64,000 nt of DNA from Gemmatimonadaceae bacterium (GTDB lineage: Bacteria > Gemmatimonadota > Gemmatimonadetes > Gemmatimonadales > Gemmatimonadaceae), in contig JAICLZ010000005.1 in assembly GCA_025929535.1 (NCBI GenBank), positions 1 through 64,000 on the forward strand. The letters are read 5' to 3'. Below are positions 36,216 through 47,222 of the stretch, piece by piece; within the stretch, counting starts at the first letter, position 1, and each line of letters starts with the position of its first letter. Below the pieces are notes generated by a model that made no database searches, was not told the origin of the DNA, and saw nothing but the letters and a program-made list of their open reading frames with translations. The position numbers and the translations under genes are program-made.

Positions 36216-37577
36216 ATGACGGACACGCGCGTCAGTGTAATCGGAGGCGGGCTCGCCGGATCGGAAGCCGCGTGGCAGCTGGCCGAGCGCGGGCACGAGG
36301 TGACGGTGCACGAGATGCGGCCGGTCGTGAAGACCGCGGCGCACCAGACCGGATCGCTCGCGGAGCTCGTGTGCAGCAACACCTTCAAGAGCACCGACAC
36401 CTCGAACGCGCACGGGTTGCTCAAGGCCGAGATGCGCGCGCTCGGCTCGCTCATTCTCTGGGCGGCGGATGAGGCGCGCGTGCCGGGCGGCACCGCGCTC
36501 GCGGTGGATCGCGTCGTGTTCGCGAGTGCCGTGCAGGGCAGGCTCGAGGCGCATCCGCGCATCACGATCGAGCGCGGCGAGATCACGACCATACCCTCGC
36601 CAGCGGTGATCGCGACCGGGCCGCTCACCTCCGATGCGCTCGCGACCGCGCTGCGCGCGCGGCTCGGCGTCGATGCGCTGTCGTTCTACGATGCGATCGC
36701 GCCCGTGGTGGCGTTCGACTCCATCGATCACGATGTGGTGTTCAAGGCCTCGCGCTACGGAAAGGGCGGGACCGATGCGGAGCGCGAGGAGGGCGCGTAT
36801 CTCAACTGCCCGATGTCGCGCGAGCAGTACGAGTCGTTCATCAGTGCGCTGCTCGCGGGCGACGAGTATCAGGGCCACGAGTTCGACCAGGCGCCCTACT
36901 TCGAGGGATGTCTACCCGTGGAGGAGATGGCCACGCGCGGGCGCGAGACGCTCCGCTTCGGGCCGCTCAAGCCCGTGGGGCTGCGCGATCCGCGCACGGG
37001 CCGGGATGCTCACGCGGTGGTGCAGCTGCGGCAGGAGGATCGCGCGGGGCGCATGTGGAATCTCGTCGGCTTTCAGACGCGGCTCCGCATCGGCGATCAG
37101 GAGCGCGTCTTTCGCTCGATTCCGGGGCTCGCGAACGCGGAGTTCCTGCGCTACGGAAGCATCCATCGCAACTCGTACATCAACTCGCCGGCCGCGCTCA
37201 CGCCCGCGCTCACGCTGCGCGACGACGCACAGGTCTTTCTCGCGGGACAGATTACCGGTGTGGAGGGCTACACGGAGAGCAGCGCGACCGGACTGCTCGC
37301 GGGAATCAATCTTTCGCGGGTACTGAGTGGCGCAGAGCCAGTGATTCCGCCGGGCTCGACTATGATGGGCGCGCTCTATCGCTATCTTCGTGAAGCCGAT
37401 CCCGCGCACTTCCAGCCGATGAACGCCAACTTCGGTCTGCTCGACGATCTCGAAGAGCCCGAGCGCGACAAGCGCCGCAAGCGAGAGCTCTTCGCTGCCC
37501 GCGCGCTCGCGGACATCGAGAGCTGGCAGCGCGCGCACGAGCTCGACGCCGCCCTTCCCGGCGCGGTCGCGACGTGA
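36216..37577 (+). CDS. trmFO: tRNA (uracil-54-C5) methyltransferase TrmFO, folate-dependent
   Basis: TrmFO makes ribothymidine at position 54 of tRNA using methylenetetrahydrofolate and FAD. The 453-residue protein has the FAD-binding VIGGGLAGSEAAWQLAERG, the catalytic region ELVCSNTFKS, LRFGPLKPVGL and the late GQITGVEGYTESSATGLLAGIN. The length fits the family (about 440-470). It lies between topA and xerC, the order known from Bacillus. Its stop overlaps the GTG start of xerC. Confidence 0.97.
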   Translation: MTDTRVSVIGGGLAGSEAAWQLAERGHEVTVHEMRPVVKTAAHQTGSLAELVCSNTFKSTDTSNAHGLLKAEMRALGSLILWAADEARVPGGTALAVDRVVFASAVQGRLEAHPRITIERGEITTIPSPAVIATGPLTSDALATALRARLGVDALSFYDAIAPVVAFDSIDHDVVFKASRYGKGGTDAEREEGAYLNCPMSREQYESFISALLAGDEYQGHEFDQAPYFEGCLPVEEMATRGRETLRFGPLKPVGLRDPRTGRDAHAVVQLRQEDRAGRMWNLVGFQTRLRIGDQERVFRSIPGLANAEFLRYGSIHRNSYINSPAALTPALTLRDDAQVFLAGQITGVEGYTESSATGLLAGINLSRVLSGAEPVIPPGSTMMGALYRYLREADPAHFQPMNANFGLLDDLEEPERDKRRKRELFAARALADIESWQRAHELDAALPGAVAT

Positions 37578-38494
37578 GCGTCACCAACGACGTGGAGGAC
37601 TTCCTTCTCCACCTCGAGAAAGAGCAGAACGACTCTCCGAACACGCTGAAAGCCTACCGCCGCGATCTCGATGCCTTCGTCGAGTTTCTCGGCTCCTACT
37701 ATGGTACGGAGGCGTGGACGTGGGGCGGCGTGGACAGGCTCGCGATCCGTGGCTTCATGGGCCACCTCACGCGTCGCGGTTTGGGCAAGCGTACCGTCGG
37801 ACGCACGCTCTCCGCCGTGCGCTCGTTCTACAAGTTTCTGCATCGCAACGAGATCGTCGAGGCGAATCCCGCGCGATCGATGCAGTCCCCCAAGCGCGAC
37901 AAGTATCTCCCCGCGTATCTCGACCGCGCGCAGATCGACCTGCTCTTCCAGATGGCCGAAGCGCGCGCATGGGAGGGACGCTTCACCGATGTGCGCAACC
38001 TCGCGATCCTCGAGCTCTTCTACTCCACGGGGCTGCGGCTGTCCGAGCTCGCGGGCGTGAATCGCGACATGCTCGATCTCGTGTCGCAGCAGCTCAAGGT
38101 GCGAGGCAAGGGACGCAAGGAGCGGATCGTTCCGATCGGCGATCACGCGCAGCTCGCGCTCCGCAACTACGAAGCGAAGCGCGACGAGCTCGCGCGCACG
38201 CTCGGCAAGGTCGATCGCACGGCGTTCTTTCTCTCGCGCACAGGCACGCGAATAGGCGTGCGGGCGGTACAGCTCGTCGTTGGCAAGTTCCTGAAGGAGA
38301 TCGATGAGGATGCGGGGCTCTCGGTGCACTCGCTTCGCCACACCTTCGCCACGCACCTGCTCGACGCGGGAGCCGATCTGCGCGCCGTGCAGGAGCTCCT
38401 CGGCCACGCCTCGATCGCGACGACGCAGATCTACACGCACACGAGCGTCGAGCGGCTGAAGCAGGTCTACGCGAAATCACATCCGCGCGCGTGA
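37574..38494 (+). CDS. xerC: Tyrosine recombinase XerC/XerD
   Basis: This is a chromosome-dimer resolving recombinase acting at dif. The 306-residue protein has an N-terminal SAM-like DNA-binding domain (SPNTLKAYRRDLDAFVEFL) and the catalytic residues: Arg in TGLRLSELAGV, Lys in VRGKGRKERI, His/Arg in HSLRHTFATHLL, His in LLGHASIATTQ, and Tyr in QIYTHTS. GTG 37574 gives a GTGA overlap with trmFO. Position next to hslVU supports the xerC label; xerD cannot be excluded. Confidence 0.94.
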   Translation: MSVTNDVEDFLLHLEKEQNDSPNTLKAYRRDLDAFVEFLGSYYGTEAWTWGGVDRLAIRGFMGHLTRRGLGKRTVGRTLSAVRSFYKFLHRNEIVEANPARSMQSPKRDKYLPAYLDRAQIDLLFQMAEARAWEGRFTDVRNLAILELFYSTGLRLSELAGVNRDMLDLVSQQLKVRGKGRKERIVPIGDHAQLALRNYEAKRDELARTLGKVDRTAFFLSRTGTRIGVRAVQLVVGKFLKEIDEDAGLSVHSLRHTFATHLLDAGADLRAVQELLGHASIATTQIYTHTSVERLKQVYAKSHPRA

Positions 38495-38533
38495 GCGATC
38501 ACTTTCGGAACTCTCCTTGCATTGTAGATCCAT

Positions 38534-38911
38534 ATGCGCGCTGAAACCATACCCATCGTGCTTGGCCTGCTCCTCTTCCTGATCGCCGCCGCGATGATCG
38601 CGGATGCGATCGTGGCGGACAGCCACTCGCTGCCGGCCGAGCGGCGGAGCAGGGAACGGCCCGAGCGGAGCAGGATCGGCCAGATCGTCTTCGGCGTGGG
38701 CATGCTGTGCGTGGCCGCCGTGCTCGTGGGCCGCGACCAGTGGCGGTTCACGACGCTCGCGATCGCCGTCGCGGTGGTGCTCGTGGTCATCGGCGTCGGG
38801 CTGAACCTCCGCTACATCCGCGGCTCGCTGCTCGGCCCCGTGCTCGGCCGCACCGAGAAGCGGCGCGAGACGGATCGCACGCAGCCCACCAGGCGCGGGC
38901 AGCGAAAGTAG
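38534..38911 (+). CDS. Small membrane protein of unknown function
   Basis: The 125-residue protein has three hydrophobic stretches (residues about 6-28, 50-66 and 73-93), separated by charged loops ([12 protein letters not shown]), and a basic C-terminal tail. I do not recognise the family. It is inserted between xerC and hslV, which are adjacent in the classical gene order. Confidence 0.7.
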   Translation: MRAETIPIVLGLLLFLIAAAMIADAIVADSHSLPAERRSRERPERSRIGQIVFGVGMLCVAAVLVGRDQWRFTTLAIAVAVVLVVIGVGLNLRYIRGSLLGPVLGRTEKRRETDRTQPTRRGQRK

Positions 38912-38914
38912 CGT

Positions 38915-38940
38915 TTGCCCCTTGGTGGTCGTGGTATCTT
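38915..38940 (+). promoter_or_regulatory. Candidate promoter directly upstream of hslV
   Basis: TTGCCC (38915-38920) is followed by TATCTT (38935-38940) with a 14-base spacer, which is short for sigma70. Only five bases separate TATCTT from the hslV ATG, so transcription from it would begin at or near the start codon. No Shine-Dalgarno is present before this ATG, which agrees with a leaderless message. Confidence 0.3.
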
Positions 38941-38945
38941 TCGGC

Positions 38946-39491
38946 ATGGCTCACGCATTTCCTACTATTTATGCCACCACCGTTCTCGGTGTGCGGCGTG
39001 ACGGCAAAGTGGCCGTTGGCGGCGACGGGCAGGTGAGCGTCGGCGAGACGGTCATGAAGTCCAACGCGCAGAAAGTTCGCGCGCTGAAGGGCGGCAAGGT
39101 GCTCGCGGGCTTCGCGGGCGCGGCCGCCGACGCGTTCACCCTTTTCGAGAAGTTCGAGGAGAAGCTCGAGCGCTACCCGGAGAACCTTCCGCGCGCGGCG
39201 GTCGAGCTCGCGAAGGATTGGCGCAGCGATCGCGTGCTGCGCCGCCTCGAGGCGCTGCTCGTGGTCTGCGACAAGAATCACGGGCTCGTGATCTCCGGCA
39301 CGGGCGACATCATCGAGCCGGACGATGGCATTCTCGCGATCGGCTCCGGCGGATCGTACGCGCTTTCCGCCGCGCGCGCGCTGCTCACGCACTCGCAGCT
39401 CACCGCGCGGGAAATCGTGCAGCAGTCGCTCGAGATCGCCGGCGACATCTGCATCTACACGAACAAGAACATCACAATTCTGGAGCTATAG
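38946..39491 (+). CDS. hslV: ATP-dependent protease subunit HslV
   Basis: HslV is the proteolytic chamber of the HslUV (ClpYQ) protease. The 181-residue protein has an N-terminal propeptide of about ten residues ending before the catalytic Thr of [20 protein letters not shown], and the conserved [15 protein letters not shown] and C-terminal [13 protein letters not shown] 38946 was chosen to give this short propeptide. hslU follows 31 bp downstream. Confidence 0.96.
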   Translation: MAHAFPTIYATTVLGVRRDGKVAVGGDGQVSVGETVMKSNAQKVRALKGGKVLAGFAGAAADAFTLFEKFEEKLERYPENLPRAAVELAKDWRSDRVLRRLEALLVVCDKNHGLVISGTGDIIEPDDGILAIGSGGSYALSAARALLTHSQLTAREIVQQSLEIAGDICIYTNKNITILEL

Positions 39492-39522
39492 CGGCGCTCG
39501 CACCCGCGGGCCGCATCTGATC

Positions 39523-40995
39523 ATGCCATCGAATCGCACGCAGCAGGCAGTCGCTCGGCTGGCCGATCTCACTCCGCGACAGATCGTGGGTGAGCTCGAC
39601 CGCTACATCGTCGGACAGGGGAACGCGAAGAAGGCCGTTGCGATCGCGCTCCGCAATCGCTGGCGCAGGCAGCAGGCGCCCGACGGGATCCGCGACGAGA
39701 TCTCGCCCAACAACATCATCCTCATCGGCCCAACAGGCGTGGGGAAAACGGAGATCGCGCGCCGTCTCGCGAAGCTCGCGGCCGCGCCGTTCATCAAGGT
39801 CGAAGCGTCCAAGTTCACCGAGGTCGGCTACGTCGGGCGCGATGTCGAGTCGATGGTGCGCGACCTGGTCGAGAGCGCCATCGACATGGTGCGCAACGAG
39901 CGCGAGGCGGACGTGGAGGATCTCGCGTACGAGAAGGTGGACGAGCGGCTGCTCGATCTGCTGCTGCCGAAGCCGAGTGGCGATGGTGCCGAGGCGAATG
40001 CGCCGGCGGCGCACGCGTCTGCGCCAACGCAAACCGGTCCCGCACTATTCGTCGTGAATCCGAGCGGCGAGACGTCGCGCGAGCCGGCCGATGAGGTGGG
40101 CGCCGAGCGGTACCGTCGCACGCGCGAGAAGCTCAAGCAGCTGCTGCTCGACGGCAAGCTCGAGGACCGCGAGGTCGAGGTCGAGGTGTCGGGCGGGAAG
40201 GCGGCGATGTTCGACATGATGGTTCCGCAGGGCGCGCCGGAAGGGATGGAGAACTTCACGGACATGCTGCAGGAGATGATGCCGAAGCGCCGCAAGAAGC
40301 GCACGGTGAAGGTGAGCGAGGCGCGCCGCATCATCCTCGAGCAGGAGCTGGAAAAGCTCATCGACCTCGACGACGTCACCGCCGATGCGGTCGAGCGGGT
40401 GGAGAAGATGGGCATCATCTTCCTCGACGAGATCGACAAGATCGCGGGCGAGCGCTCGCAGATGGGCGGCCCCGATGTCTCGCGCGAGGGAGTGCAGCGC
40501 GATCTACTTCCGATCGTGGAAGGCTCGAACGTGCAGACCAAGTACGGGCTCGTGAAAACCGATCACGTGCTCTTCATCGCCGCGGGCGCGTTCCACGTGT
40601 CGAAGCCGAGCGATCTGATTCCGGAGCTGCAGGGCCGCTTCCCCATTCGCGTGGAGCTCACGTCGCTCACCGAGGCGGACTTCGTTCGCATCATGACCGA
40701 GCCGGAGAACGCGCTCACGAAACAGTACTCCGCGCTCGTGGAGGCGGAGGGTGCGACCCTCGAGTTCACCGAGGACGGAATCGCCGAGGTGGCGCGCATC
40801 GCCGCGAGCGTGAACGACCGGATGGAGAACATCGGCGCGCGCAGGCTGCACACCGTGATGTCGACGCTGCTCGAGGACTTCCTGTATGACTTGCCCGATC
40901 GCGGCAAGGAGGCGATCACCGTGAATGGTGCGCTCGTGCGCGACCGGCTCAAGGCGATCGTCGAGGACGAGGATCTGCGTCGGTACATTCTGTGA
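39523..40995 (+). CDS. hslU: ATP-dependent protease ATPase subunit HslU
   Basis: HslU is the AAA+ unfoldase that feeds HslV. The 490-residue protein has Walker [16 protein letters not shown], the pore motif GYVGRD, a long acidic and helical I-domain (residues about 125-270), Walker [13 protein letters not shown] and a C-terminal end RRYIL similar to the HslV-activating tail. It is slightly longer than E. coli HslU (443) because of the I-domain. Its stop overlaps the GTG of the next gene. Confidence 0.97.
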   Translation: MPSNRTQQAVARLADLTPRQIVGELDRYIVGQGNAKKAVAIALRNRWRRQQAPDGIRDEISPNNIILIGPTGVGKTEIARRLAKLAAAPFIKVEASKFTEVGYVGRDVESMVRDLVESAIDMVRNEREADVEDLAYEKVDERLLDLLLPKPSGDGAEANAPAAHASAPTQTGPALFVVNPSGETSREPADEVGAERYRRTREKLKQLLLDGKLEDREVEVEVSGGKAAMFDMMVPQGAPEGMENFTDMLQEMMPKRRKKRTVKVSEARRIILEQELEKLIDLDDVTADAVERVEKMGIIFLDEIDKIAGERSQMGGPDVSREGVQRDLLPIVEGSNVQTKYGLVKTDHVLFIAAGAFHVSKPSDLIPELQGRFPIRVELTSLTEADFVRIMTEPENALTKQYSALVEAEGATLEFTEDGIAEVARIAASVNDRMENIGARRLHTVMSTLLEDFLYDLPDRGKEAITVNGALVRDRLKAIVEDEDLRRYIL

Positions 40996-42146
40996 CGGCG
41001 TTCGAGGATCTCTCGCTCGCGAAGCTTCGCGGCCGCGCGAGCGCGAAGTGGACCACGTATCCGGCAGACGTCCTCCCCGCGTGGGTGGCCGAGATGGACT
41101 TCCCGCTCGCGGAGCCGATCAAGCAGCGGCTCAGGCGCGCGATCGATTCGGATGATTGCGGCTACGCGCACCCGACCGCGCTCCCGAATGCGTTCGCGGC
41201 GTTCGCGAAGTCGCGCTTCGGGTGGACCGTCGATCCATCGCGCGTGCGCAGCGCGCCCGAGGTGATGGTCGCGATCGCCGAGATTCTGCGCGTGGTCACG
41301 AAGCCGGGCGATGGCGTGGTGATCAACCCGCCCGTGTATCCGCCCTTCGCGATGGTGATCGAAGAAGTCGGACGGAAAGTGGTCGACGTGCCGCTCGCGC
41401 ACGTGCCCGGCGGCGGTTGGGATCTCGATCTCGACGCGCTCGAGAAGGCGTTCGCCGATGGCGCGAAGGCGTACCTGCTGTGCAATCCGCACAATCCCGT
41501 CGGGCGCGTGTTCGAGCAATCGCAGCTCGAGGCGATCGCGAAGCTCGCGAAGCAGTACGGCGTGGTAGTGCTCGCGGACGAGATTCACGCGCCGCTCGTG
41601 CTCCCCGGCGCCGTGCACGTGCCCTTCGTATCCGTGAGCGAGCCGCTCGGCGCCAACGCCATCGCGATCACCTCCGCGAGCAAGGCGTGGAACATCGCGG
41701 GGCTCAAGTGCGCGGTGATAGTCGCCGGTTCCGCCGCGATGCAGAGCGCGCTCAAGGCGCTGCCGATCGAGCTCACGGAGCGCACCGGACATCACGGCGT
41801 GCTCGCGAACATCACGGCGTTCGAGGAAGGAGCCTCGTATCTCGATGGGCTGCTCGAGCATCTCGATCGCAACCGCACGCTCATGGCCGAGCTGCTCGGC
41901 ATGTACCTGCCGGCCGTTCGCTACATCCCTCCACAAGCGGGCTACCTCGCCTGGCTCGACTGCTCCGCGCTCGGACTCGGCGAAGAGCCCGCGAAGCTCT
42001 TTCTCAAGAAGGGCAAGGTCGCGCTGATGCGCGGGCTCGACTTCGGACGCCAGGGCGCGTGCTTTGCGCGCGTGAACATGGGAACTTCGAGCGCGATCCT
42101 GAGCGAGGTGGTGGGGCGAATGGGGAAGGCGCTCGAGAAGGGGTGA
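40992..42146 (+). CDS. PatB/MalY-like PLP aminotransferase (possible cystathionine beta-lyase)
   Basis: The 384-residue fold-type I PLP enzyme has the PatB/MalY N-terminus [35 protein letters not shown], the substrate-side [10 protein letters not shown] and the cofactor Lys in [12 protein letters not shown]. PatB/MalY enzymes cleave C-S bonds (cystathionine or cysteine conjugates), but some act as aminotransferases; the sequence does not settle the substrate. GTG 40992 overlaps the hslU stop. Confidence 0.88.
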   Translation: MTAFEDLSLAKLRGRASAKWTTYPADVLPAWVAEMDFPLAEPIKQRLRRAIDSDDCGYAHPTALPNAFAAFAKSRFGWTVDPSRVRSAPEVMVAIAEILRVVTKPGDGVVINPPVYPPFAMVIEEVGRKVVDVPLAHVPGGGWDLDLDALEKAFADGAKAYLLCNPHNPVGRVFEQSQLEAIAKLAKQYGVVVLADEIHAPLVLPGAVHVPFVSVSEPLGANAIAITSASKAWNIAGLKCAVIVAGSAAMQSALKALPIELTERTGHHGVLANITAFEEGASYLDGLLEHLDRNRTLMAELLGMYLPAVRYIPPQAGYLAWLDCSALGLGEEPAKLFLKKGKVALMRGLDFGRQGACFARVNMGTSSAILSEVVGRMGKALEKG

Positions 42147-42163
42147 GCGTCGTTCACTCAAAC

Positions 42164-42192
42164 TTGCTCCCCCCTTTCCGCGCTCGTTAACT
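42164..42192 (+). promoter_or_regulatory. Candidate sigma70-type promoter for argF
   Basis: TTGCTC (42164-42169), a 17-base spacer and TTAACT (42187-42192) lie 33 bases before the argF ATG. A GAGGA ribosome binding site precedes the start. No ARG-box-like palindrome was found. Confidence 0.45.
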
Positions 42193-42225
42193 TCCTCGCG
42201 CCCGAGTCCCCGCCTCCGAGGAACA

Positions 42226-43142
<917 letters not shown>

Positions 43143-43146
<4 letters not shown>

Positions 43147-44171
43147 CCCTTCTTCACCACCGTCTTGTTCTCCCCGCTCGGCCGCCACGGCTTGAGCGCC
43201 TGCAACTGCTCCTCGATCGCGTGCATCTGATCGTCCGCGCTCATGAGCGAGAATCTCGCGAGCGCGCGGCGCAGCCACTTGGTCGCGCTCGTCACGTCGC
43301 CGCGCGCCGCCTTCACCATTCCGAGCTCGCGCGCCGCCTCGGCCTCCAGCGTCAGCAGCTGCAGCCGTCCCGCGATCCGGATCGCCTCCTTGAGACGCGG
43401 CTCCGCTTCCTCGAGCTGGTGCATCTTGCGGTAGATCTCGCCCTGCACGCGGAGCGCCGCCGCCCGGCCGTTCTCATCCTCCATCTCACCGAATAGCGCG
43501 AGCGACTTCTCGCTGCGCTCGAGCGCCTCCGGATATCGCTCCGACTCGCAGCGCAGCTCGGCCTGATTCAGCAGCACGCCCGCGATCACGCTGCGGTCCG
43601 CTCGCTTCTCGGCCATCGCGAGGCATCGCTCGAACGATGTCTCGGCCGCCTCCCAGTTCTGCTCCTCCGCGTGCGAGAGCGCGAGATTGTGCAGCGCGAT
43701 CGTGAGCGCCTCTTCGTCGCTCACCGAATCGAGCAGCTCCACCGCGTGCTCGTAGCTCGCGCGTGCCTGCTCGACGTCGCCCAGCAGGAGGGCGAGCGCG
43801 CCCATGTTGATCTGGATGCGTCCGCGCAGCTCGGCGGACACCGCGAGCTCCGACGCCACCGCGTACGATGCGCGCGCCTGCGTGAAGATTCCGCGCTGGC
43901 AGAACACCGAGCCCACGCCGTTCTCGATCGCGGCGCGCAGCTCGTCGTCGCCGAGCTCGATCGCCGCCGCGCGCGCGCGCTCGTAGAGCTCGAGCGCATC
44001 GTCGAGCCGCCCCTGTCTCCACGCCACGCGGCCCAGGCGAAAGAGCCCCTGCGCCGCGGCCGCGGCCACTTCGCATGCGGAGAGCCTCCGATAGGCCACG
44101 ATCGCCGCCTGCAGATCGCCGCGCTTCTCCGCCTCGTCACCGTCGGCCAGCGCACTCCCGTGATCGGTCAT
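43143..44171 (-). CDS. Tetratricopeptide repeat protein
   Basis: The 342-residue protein is built almost wholly of TPR-like helical pairs from residue 8 to about 320 (for example GRVAWRQGRLDDALELYERA and NLALSHAEEQNWEAAETSFERC). It has no signal peptide or membrane segment, so it is probably a cytosolic scaffold. ATG 44171 overlaps the stop of the AraC-type regulator (ATGA), so the two probably work together; a role as regulator partner is inferred from this only. Confidence 0.85.
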
Positions 44172-44998
44172 ACGGCGAGCCTCGGTGCGCGCGTGTGCAC
44201 GCGCGGAAGTGTCTGGCGCCGGCCATCGGCCGACTGCACGTGACGGAGCAGCGCCCCGATCACGTACGCCGCACCGCCGCGCGCGCGGATCTGGTGCGGC
44301 GCCGCATGCACGTAACGCTGGCACGTGTTGCGGAAGGCGCTGCCGGAAGGAAAATCGAGCGCGAGAGCGACGCTGTCCGCCGTGCGCTCGTTGTCCTCGA
44401 GCATCTTCGCGGCGACCACGAGCCGCCCCCACGCGATGAGCCGCTGCGCCGTGGGGAAGCCGGCCTGCACGAGACGGTCGGACAACACCTTGCGTCGAAT
44501 GCCGAGGATGCGCGCGAGCAGGTCGGGGGAGAGACGCTGGTGGGCGCGAGTGACGGTGACCAGCAGCGCGTCGCGCACGGTGGGCTTCACATCCGCGATC
44601 GCCGGACGCAGCAGCTCGATGATCCCTCGCGCCTCGGCCTGCTCGATGATCGTCAGCAGCCGGCGCGGCTCATCGTCCTGATCGGCGACGATCAATCCGT
44701 CGACGCCGAATCGTCCCGCCTCGAACAGATCGCGCGGCCGAGCCGGGGGAACCGCCGCGTACAGCACGACCGTGACCGAAGGAAAGCGGCGCTTCACCTG
44801 GCGAAGCCAGTCGAAGGTGTCGCTCACCTGTGACGCAGGGAAGAGATCGATGAGCGCGATCGTGACCGGGCGCGCCGCGCAGGCGGCGAGCAGCTCCGGC
44901 CAATCGTTGCAGGTGACCATCGTGTAGTGGTCCCGCAGCGCGGTGCGCACGCGATTCAGCCTGTGCGGACTGGGAAGCAGAGTGGCGACCAGACCCAC
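44168..44998 (-). CDS. AraC-type HTH regulator with receiver-like N-terminal domain
   Basis: The 276-residue protein has an N-terminal alpha/beta domain resembling a response-regulator receiver (TIALIDLFPAS, then VVLYAAVPPARPRDLFEAG). The acidic pair at the start and the conserved Lys are missing, so ordinary phosphorylation is doubtful. The C-terminal half resembles an AraC-type double helix-turn-helix (LARILGIRRKVLSDRLVQAG; VALALDFPSGSAFRNTCQRY). The start is GTG 44998. It is cotranscribed with the TPR gene; target genes are unknown. Confidence 0.72.
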   Translation of the reverse strand: MGLVATLLPSPHRLNRVRTALRDHYTMVTCNDWPELLAACAARPVTIALIDLFPASQVSDTFDWLRQVKRRFPSVTVVLYAAVPPARPRDLFEAGRFGVDGLIVADQDDEPRRLLTIIEQAEARGIIELLRPAIADVKPTVRDALLVTVTRAHQRLSPDLLARILGIRRKVLSDRLVQAGFPTAQRLIAWGRLVVAAKMLEDNERTADSVALALDFPSGSAFRNTCQRYVHAAPHQIRARGGAAYVIGALLRHVQSADGRRQTLPRVHTRAPRLAV

Positions 44999-45433
44999 GC
45001 GCTATCTCGGTTGAAGTGTCTTCACTATGGTAGGACGCGGCTGGTTGGCCTCTTGTCACAGCCCATAACGCCAGCGGCGTGACGTTTTTGGCCCGCTGGC
45101 ATGCAGCGACACCGCGGTCGGCGCAATGCGCAATGCGCGACGCGTGACGGTGGAAATCGCGCTCCGTCGGACATCTCGCGCAGGTGGAGCGCCGACGCAC
45201 CCTCCGCATTATTTAGCGATTCCGCACCTAATTGCGTGGCAGAATCACGCGCTTGGGAAGTTAACCTCTTATATCCCAACAGGATGCAATTCGGCATGGG
45301 CCGAGCATTGTCACTCGATCGACGAATCCGCCTCGGAAGCACGTGTTTGCGCGAAGCGGTTCGCCAGTTGGTTCGAGGGTCAGCAAAGGATCGATTATCT
45401 AGACGTTCCTGCGGCTCCGGAGAGTTTGCGCAG
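44999..45433. other. 435-bp intergenic region between divergent AraC-type and pseudopilin genes
   Basis: This stretch has no convincing gene. It is AT-richer than the surroundings around 45200-45280 and includes a 6-bp inverted repeat TTGGGA/TCCCAA (45253-45258 and 45274-45279) around an AT-rich loop, and a 5-bp hairpin GCGAA-GCGG-TTCGC near 45350. It presumably holds promoters for both flanking genes. I could not assign a riboswitch or a sigma54 site. Confidence 0.4.
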
Positions 45434-46036
45434 ATGACCACGTTGCCCAGTGCCGCACCCAGCCACGTGACAGCGGCACGCGTTGTTCGCCGCCGTGGGT
45501 TCAGCGCCCTCGAGCTGCTCATCGTGTGCGCCATCGTAGGCATCTTCGCCACGCTGGCCTACCCGCGGGTGAACTTCACGCAATTCCAGGTGGACTCGGG
45601 AGCGCGCACGGTGCGCTTCGCGCTTCAGGACGCCGAGCGGTTGGCGGTCACGCGGCAATACGACGTGGTCGTCAGCTTCGACGTCGTCAACAATCGTCTC
45701 CGCATCCTCGAGGACGGCAACAACAACGATCGGGTGGACAGCGGCGAGCGAGTCACCTATGCGGCGCTCGGGAACGGCGTGCACTTCAAGATCCCGCCCG
45801 CGGGCTTGAGCGGCCCTGTGGCGGCCTCGGTGATCGGCTCCAATCTCGAGATGGTGAACGGGATGCCGACCATCGTGTTCCGCCGCGATGGCGGTGCGAG
45901 CACGGATCTCGAGGTCTATCTCACGTCGAGCAAGGAGCTCGCGAACGACTGGCGCGCGATCCAGGTCGTGCAGTCCACCGGAGGCACGGACTGGTACCGC
46001 TACCTGAACAATCTCTGGAGGGCCGGCAGCACATGA
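45434..46036 (+). CDS. GspH/FimT-type pseudopilin
   Basis: The 200-residue protein has a prepilin leader of about 24 residues ending RRRG, then FSALELLIVCAIVGIFATLAYPRV with Glu at mature position 5. The C-terminal region is the beta-rich GspH/FimT type (VDSGARTVRFALQDAERLAVTRQ). It lies 14 kb from the pil operon, probably in its own transcription unit. It could be a minor pilin or part of a type II-like secretion pseudopilus; no other secretion genes are near. Confidence 0.85.
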   Translation: MTTLPSAAPSHVTAARVVRRRGFSALELLIVCAIVGIFATLAYPRVNFTQFQVDSGARTVRFALQDAERLAVTRQYDVVVSFDVVNNRLRILEDGNNNDRVDSGERVTYAALGNGVHFKIPPAGLSGPVAASVIGSNLEMVNGMPTIVFRRDGGASTDLEVYLTSSKELANDWRAIQVVQSTGGTDWYRYLNNLWRAGST

Positions 46037-46177
46037 TCGCGCGCAACGCGGCAAGGCGACGCACTTCCAGAGCATGCATGGCGGGCACCAGCCGGGTAGG
46101 ATAGGCTGCGCATGTGTTGAGTCCCGAGCGCGCACGATTGCACCGGTCGATCACTTTCCGATGACGAGCCGCGCGCC

Positions 46178-46205
46178 GGTATGCCCCACACTGTCGAGGC
46201 ATACC
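46178..46205 (+). promoter_or_regulatory. Inverted repeat just upstream of the lipoprotein ribosome binding site
   Basis: GGTATGCC (46178-46185) and GGCATACC (46198-46205) form a perfect 8-bp stem with a 12-base loop, ending two bases before the AGGAG ribosome binding site at 46208-46212. In RNA it could influence translation or stability; in DNA it could be an operator. Confidence 0.45.
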
Positions 46206-46219
46206 TTCAGGAGCTACAA

Positions 46220-47218
46220 ATGAACCATCGCCTCATCATCGCAGCTGCGGCAATGGTCGCAGCCACGCTCACGGCAGTCGCGTGCGCGGACAGTTCCGCC
46301 GGCCCTCGTGCGGCGCCCACCCAGTTCAGCACCACCGAGTCCATTCGGATTCTCAATCCGAAAACCGGCGTGCTCATGGAGTACAAGCAGGGCCTCCACC
46401 CGGTCCCCGGTGTCAGCCTCTCCACCACCTACGCAGCCCCGGCGCCTGCCATGTTCATCGCCGACAACAATCCATCGGTGTCGCGAGTGGGAGCGTATCA
46501 CCTCGGGGTCCACACGGTGGATGCCAATAATCACTCGCACGACATCATGTACTTGTACGCTTACAGCGGGCCACCAACGGCGGTGCAGCACTACATAGAC
46601 GGCAAGCTGGTCACCGAAACCCGGAATACGTGGGTCAAAGTCTCGGGAGGCTGGTACCGCAGCCTTACCACACTTCAGGTGCTGAATCCCACGAATGGCG
46701 CGGTGCTGAGCTCGAGATCTGTCGTGGGCACGTATACGGTGGCCACGCAGACGTGCAACCCGAAGATCACCAACTGCCCTCCACCCAACATCGTGATGAA
46801 CGATCACACGCCAATGGGTCGGAGAATGGCGGGGTGGGCGGGGCTGGCGTTCGCGAACGCCTTCGCGCCGGCCGATGCGCTCGCACAAACCGGCATTCCG
46901 AGTATCTTCGGACCGTGTACACAGGAATGGCTCACCTATCAGGCGGCGGGTCTCGCCCTCGCTGCTGCTGCGCTCGCACTCGCTGCCTGCCCGGAATGTG
47001 CTGTCACTGAAGCCGCGTTTGCGGCCGCCATGTACGCGTGTGCGAAGGCCGAAGATGCGCTGCTGAACTGTGAGCTCAGAGCACAGGGGTACGCTGACGC
47101 TGGCGCGGGCGACGGAGGATCGGCTGGCGGCGCCGGTGGTGGTAGTGGAGATTACAACGGCTGCGGCGGCGGCATCGTCACCGAAGCCTGCATGTGGCGC
47201 GACATGTACACCAAGTGA
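46220..47218 (+). CDS. Lipoprotein with Ala/Cys-rich segment and Gly-rich tail, unknown function
   Basis: The 332-residue protein has a lipoprotein signal (lipobox AVAC, Cys at about residue 22) and a good ribosome binding site. The central part (about 30-190) is beta-like. Residues about 240-290 form a very hydrophobic Ala-rich stretch with several cysteines (GLALAAAALALAACPEC), followed by a Gly-rich tail (about 298-320) and two more cysteines. I do not recognise the family. The Ala/Cys segment could be a buried helical hairpin with disulfides or a membrane-active region. A small membrane protein gene follows 4 bp on. Confidence 0.75.
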   Translation: MNHRLIIAAAAMVAATLTAVACADSSAGPRAAPTQFSTTESIRILNPKTGVLMEYKQGLHPVPGVSLSTTYAAPAPAMFIADNNPSVSRVGAYHLGVHTVDANNHSHDIMYLYAYSGPPTAVQHYIDGKLVTETRNTWVKVSGGWYRSLTTLQVLNPTNGAVLSSRSVVGTYTVATQTCNPKITNCPPPNIVMNDHTPMGRRMAGWAGLAFANAFAPADALAQTGIPSIFGPCTQEWLTYQAAGLALAAAALALAACPECAVTEAAFAAAMYACAKAEDALLNCELRAQGYADAGAGDGGSAGGAGGGSGDYNGCGGGIVTEACMWRDMYTK

Positions 47219-47222
47219 GGGC

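Noticed and set aside
45241-45260. Sigma54 site before the pseudopilin gene (TGGCAG near 45237)
   Set aside because: The GG to GC spacing is not ten bases and the -12 element is absent.
46037-46110. Possible c-di-GMP (GEMM-I) riboswitch before the lipoprotein gene
   Set aside because: GACGCA and AGCCGGGTAG resemble parts of the consensus, but the first hairpin with its GNRA loop is missing, and the segment lies directly after the pseudopilin stop. A covariance-model search would settle it.
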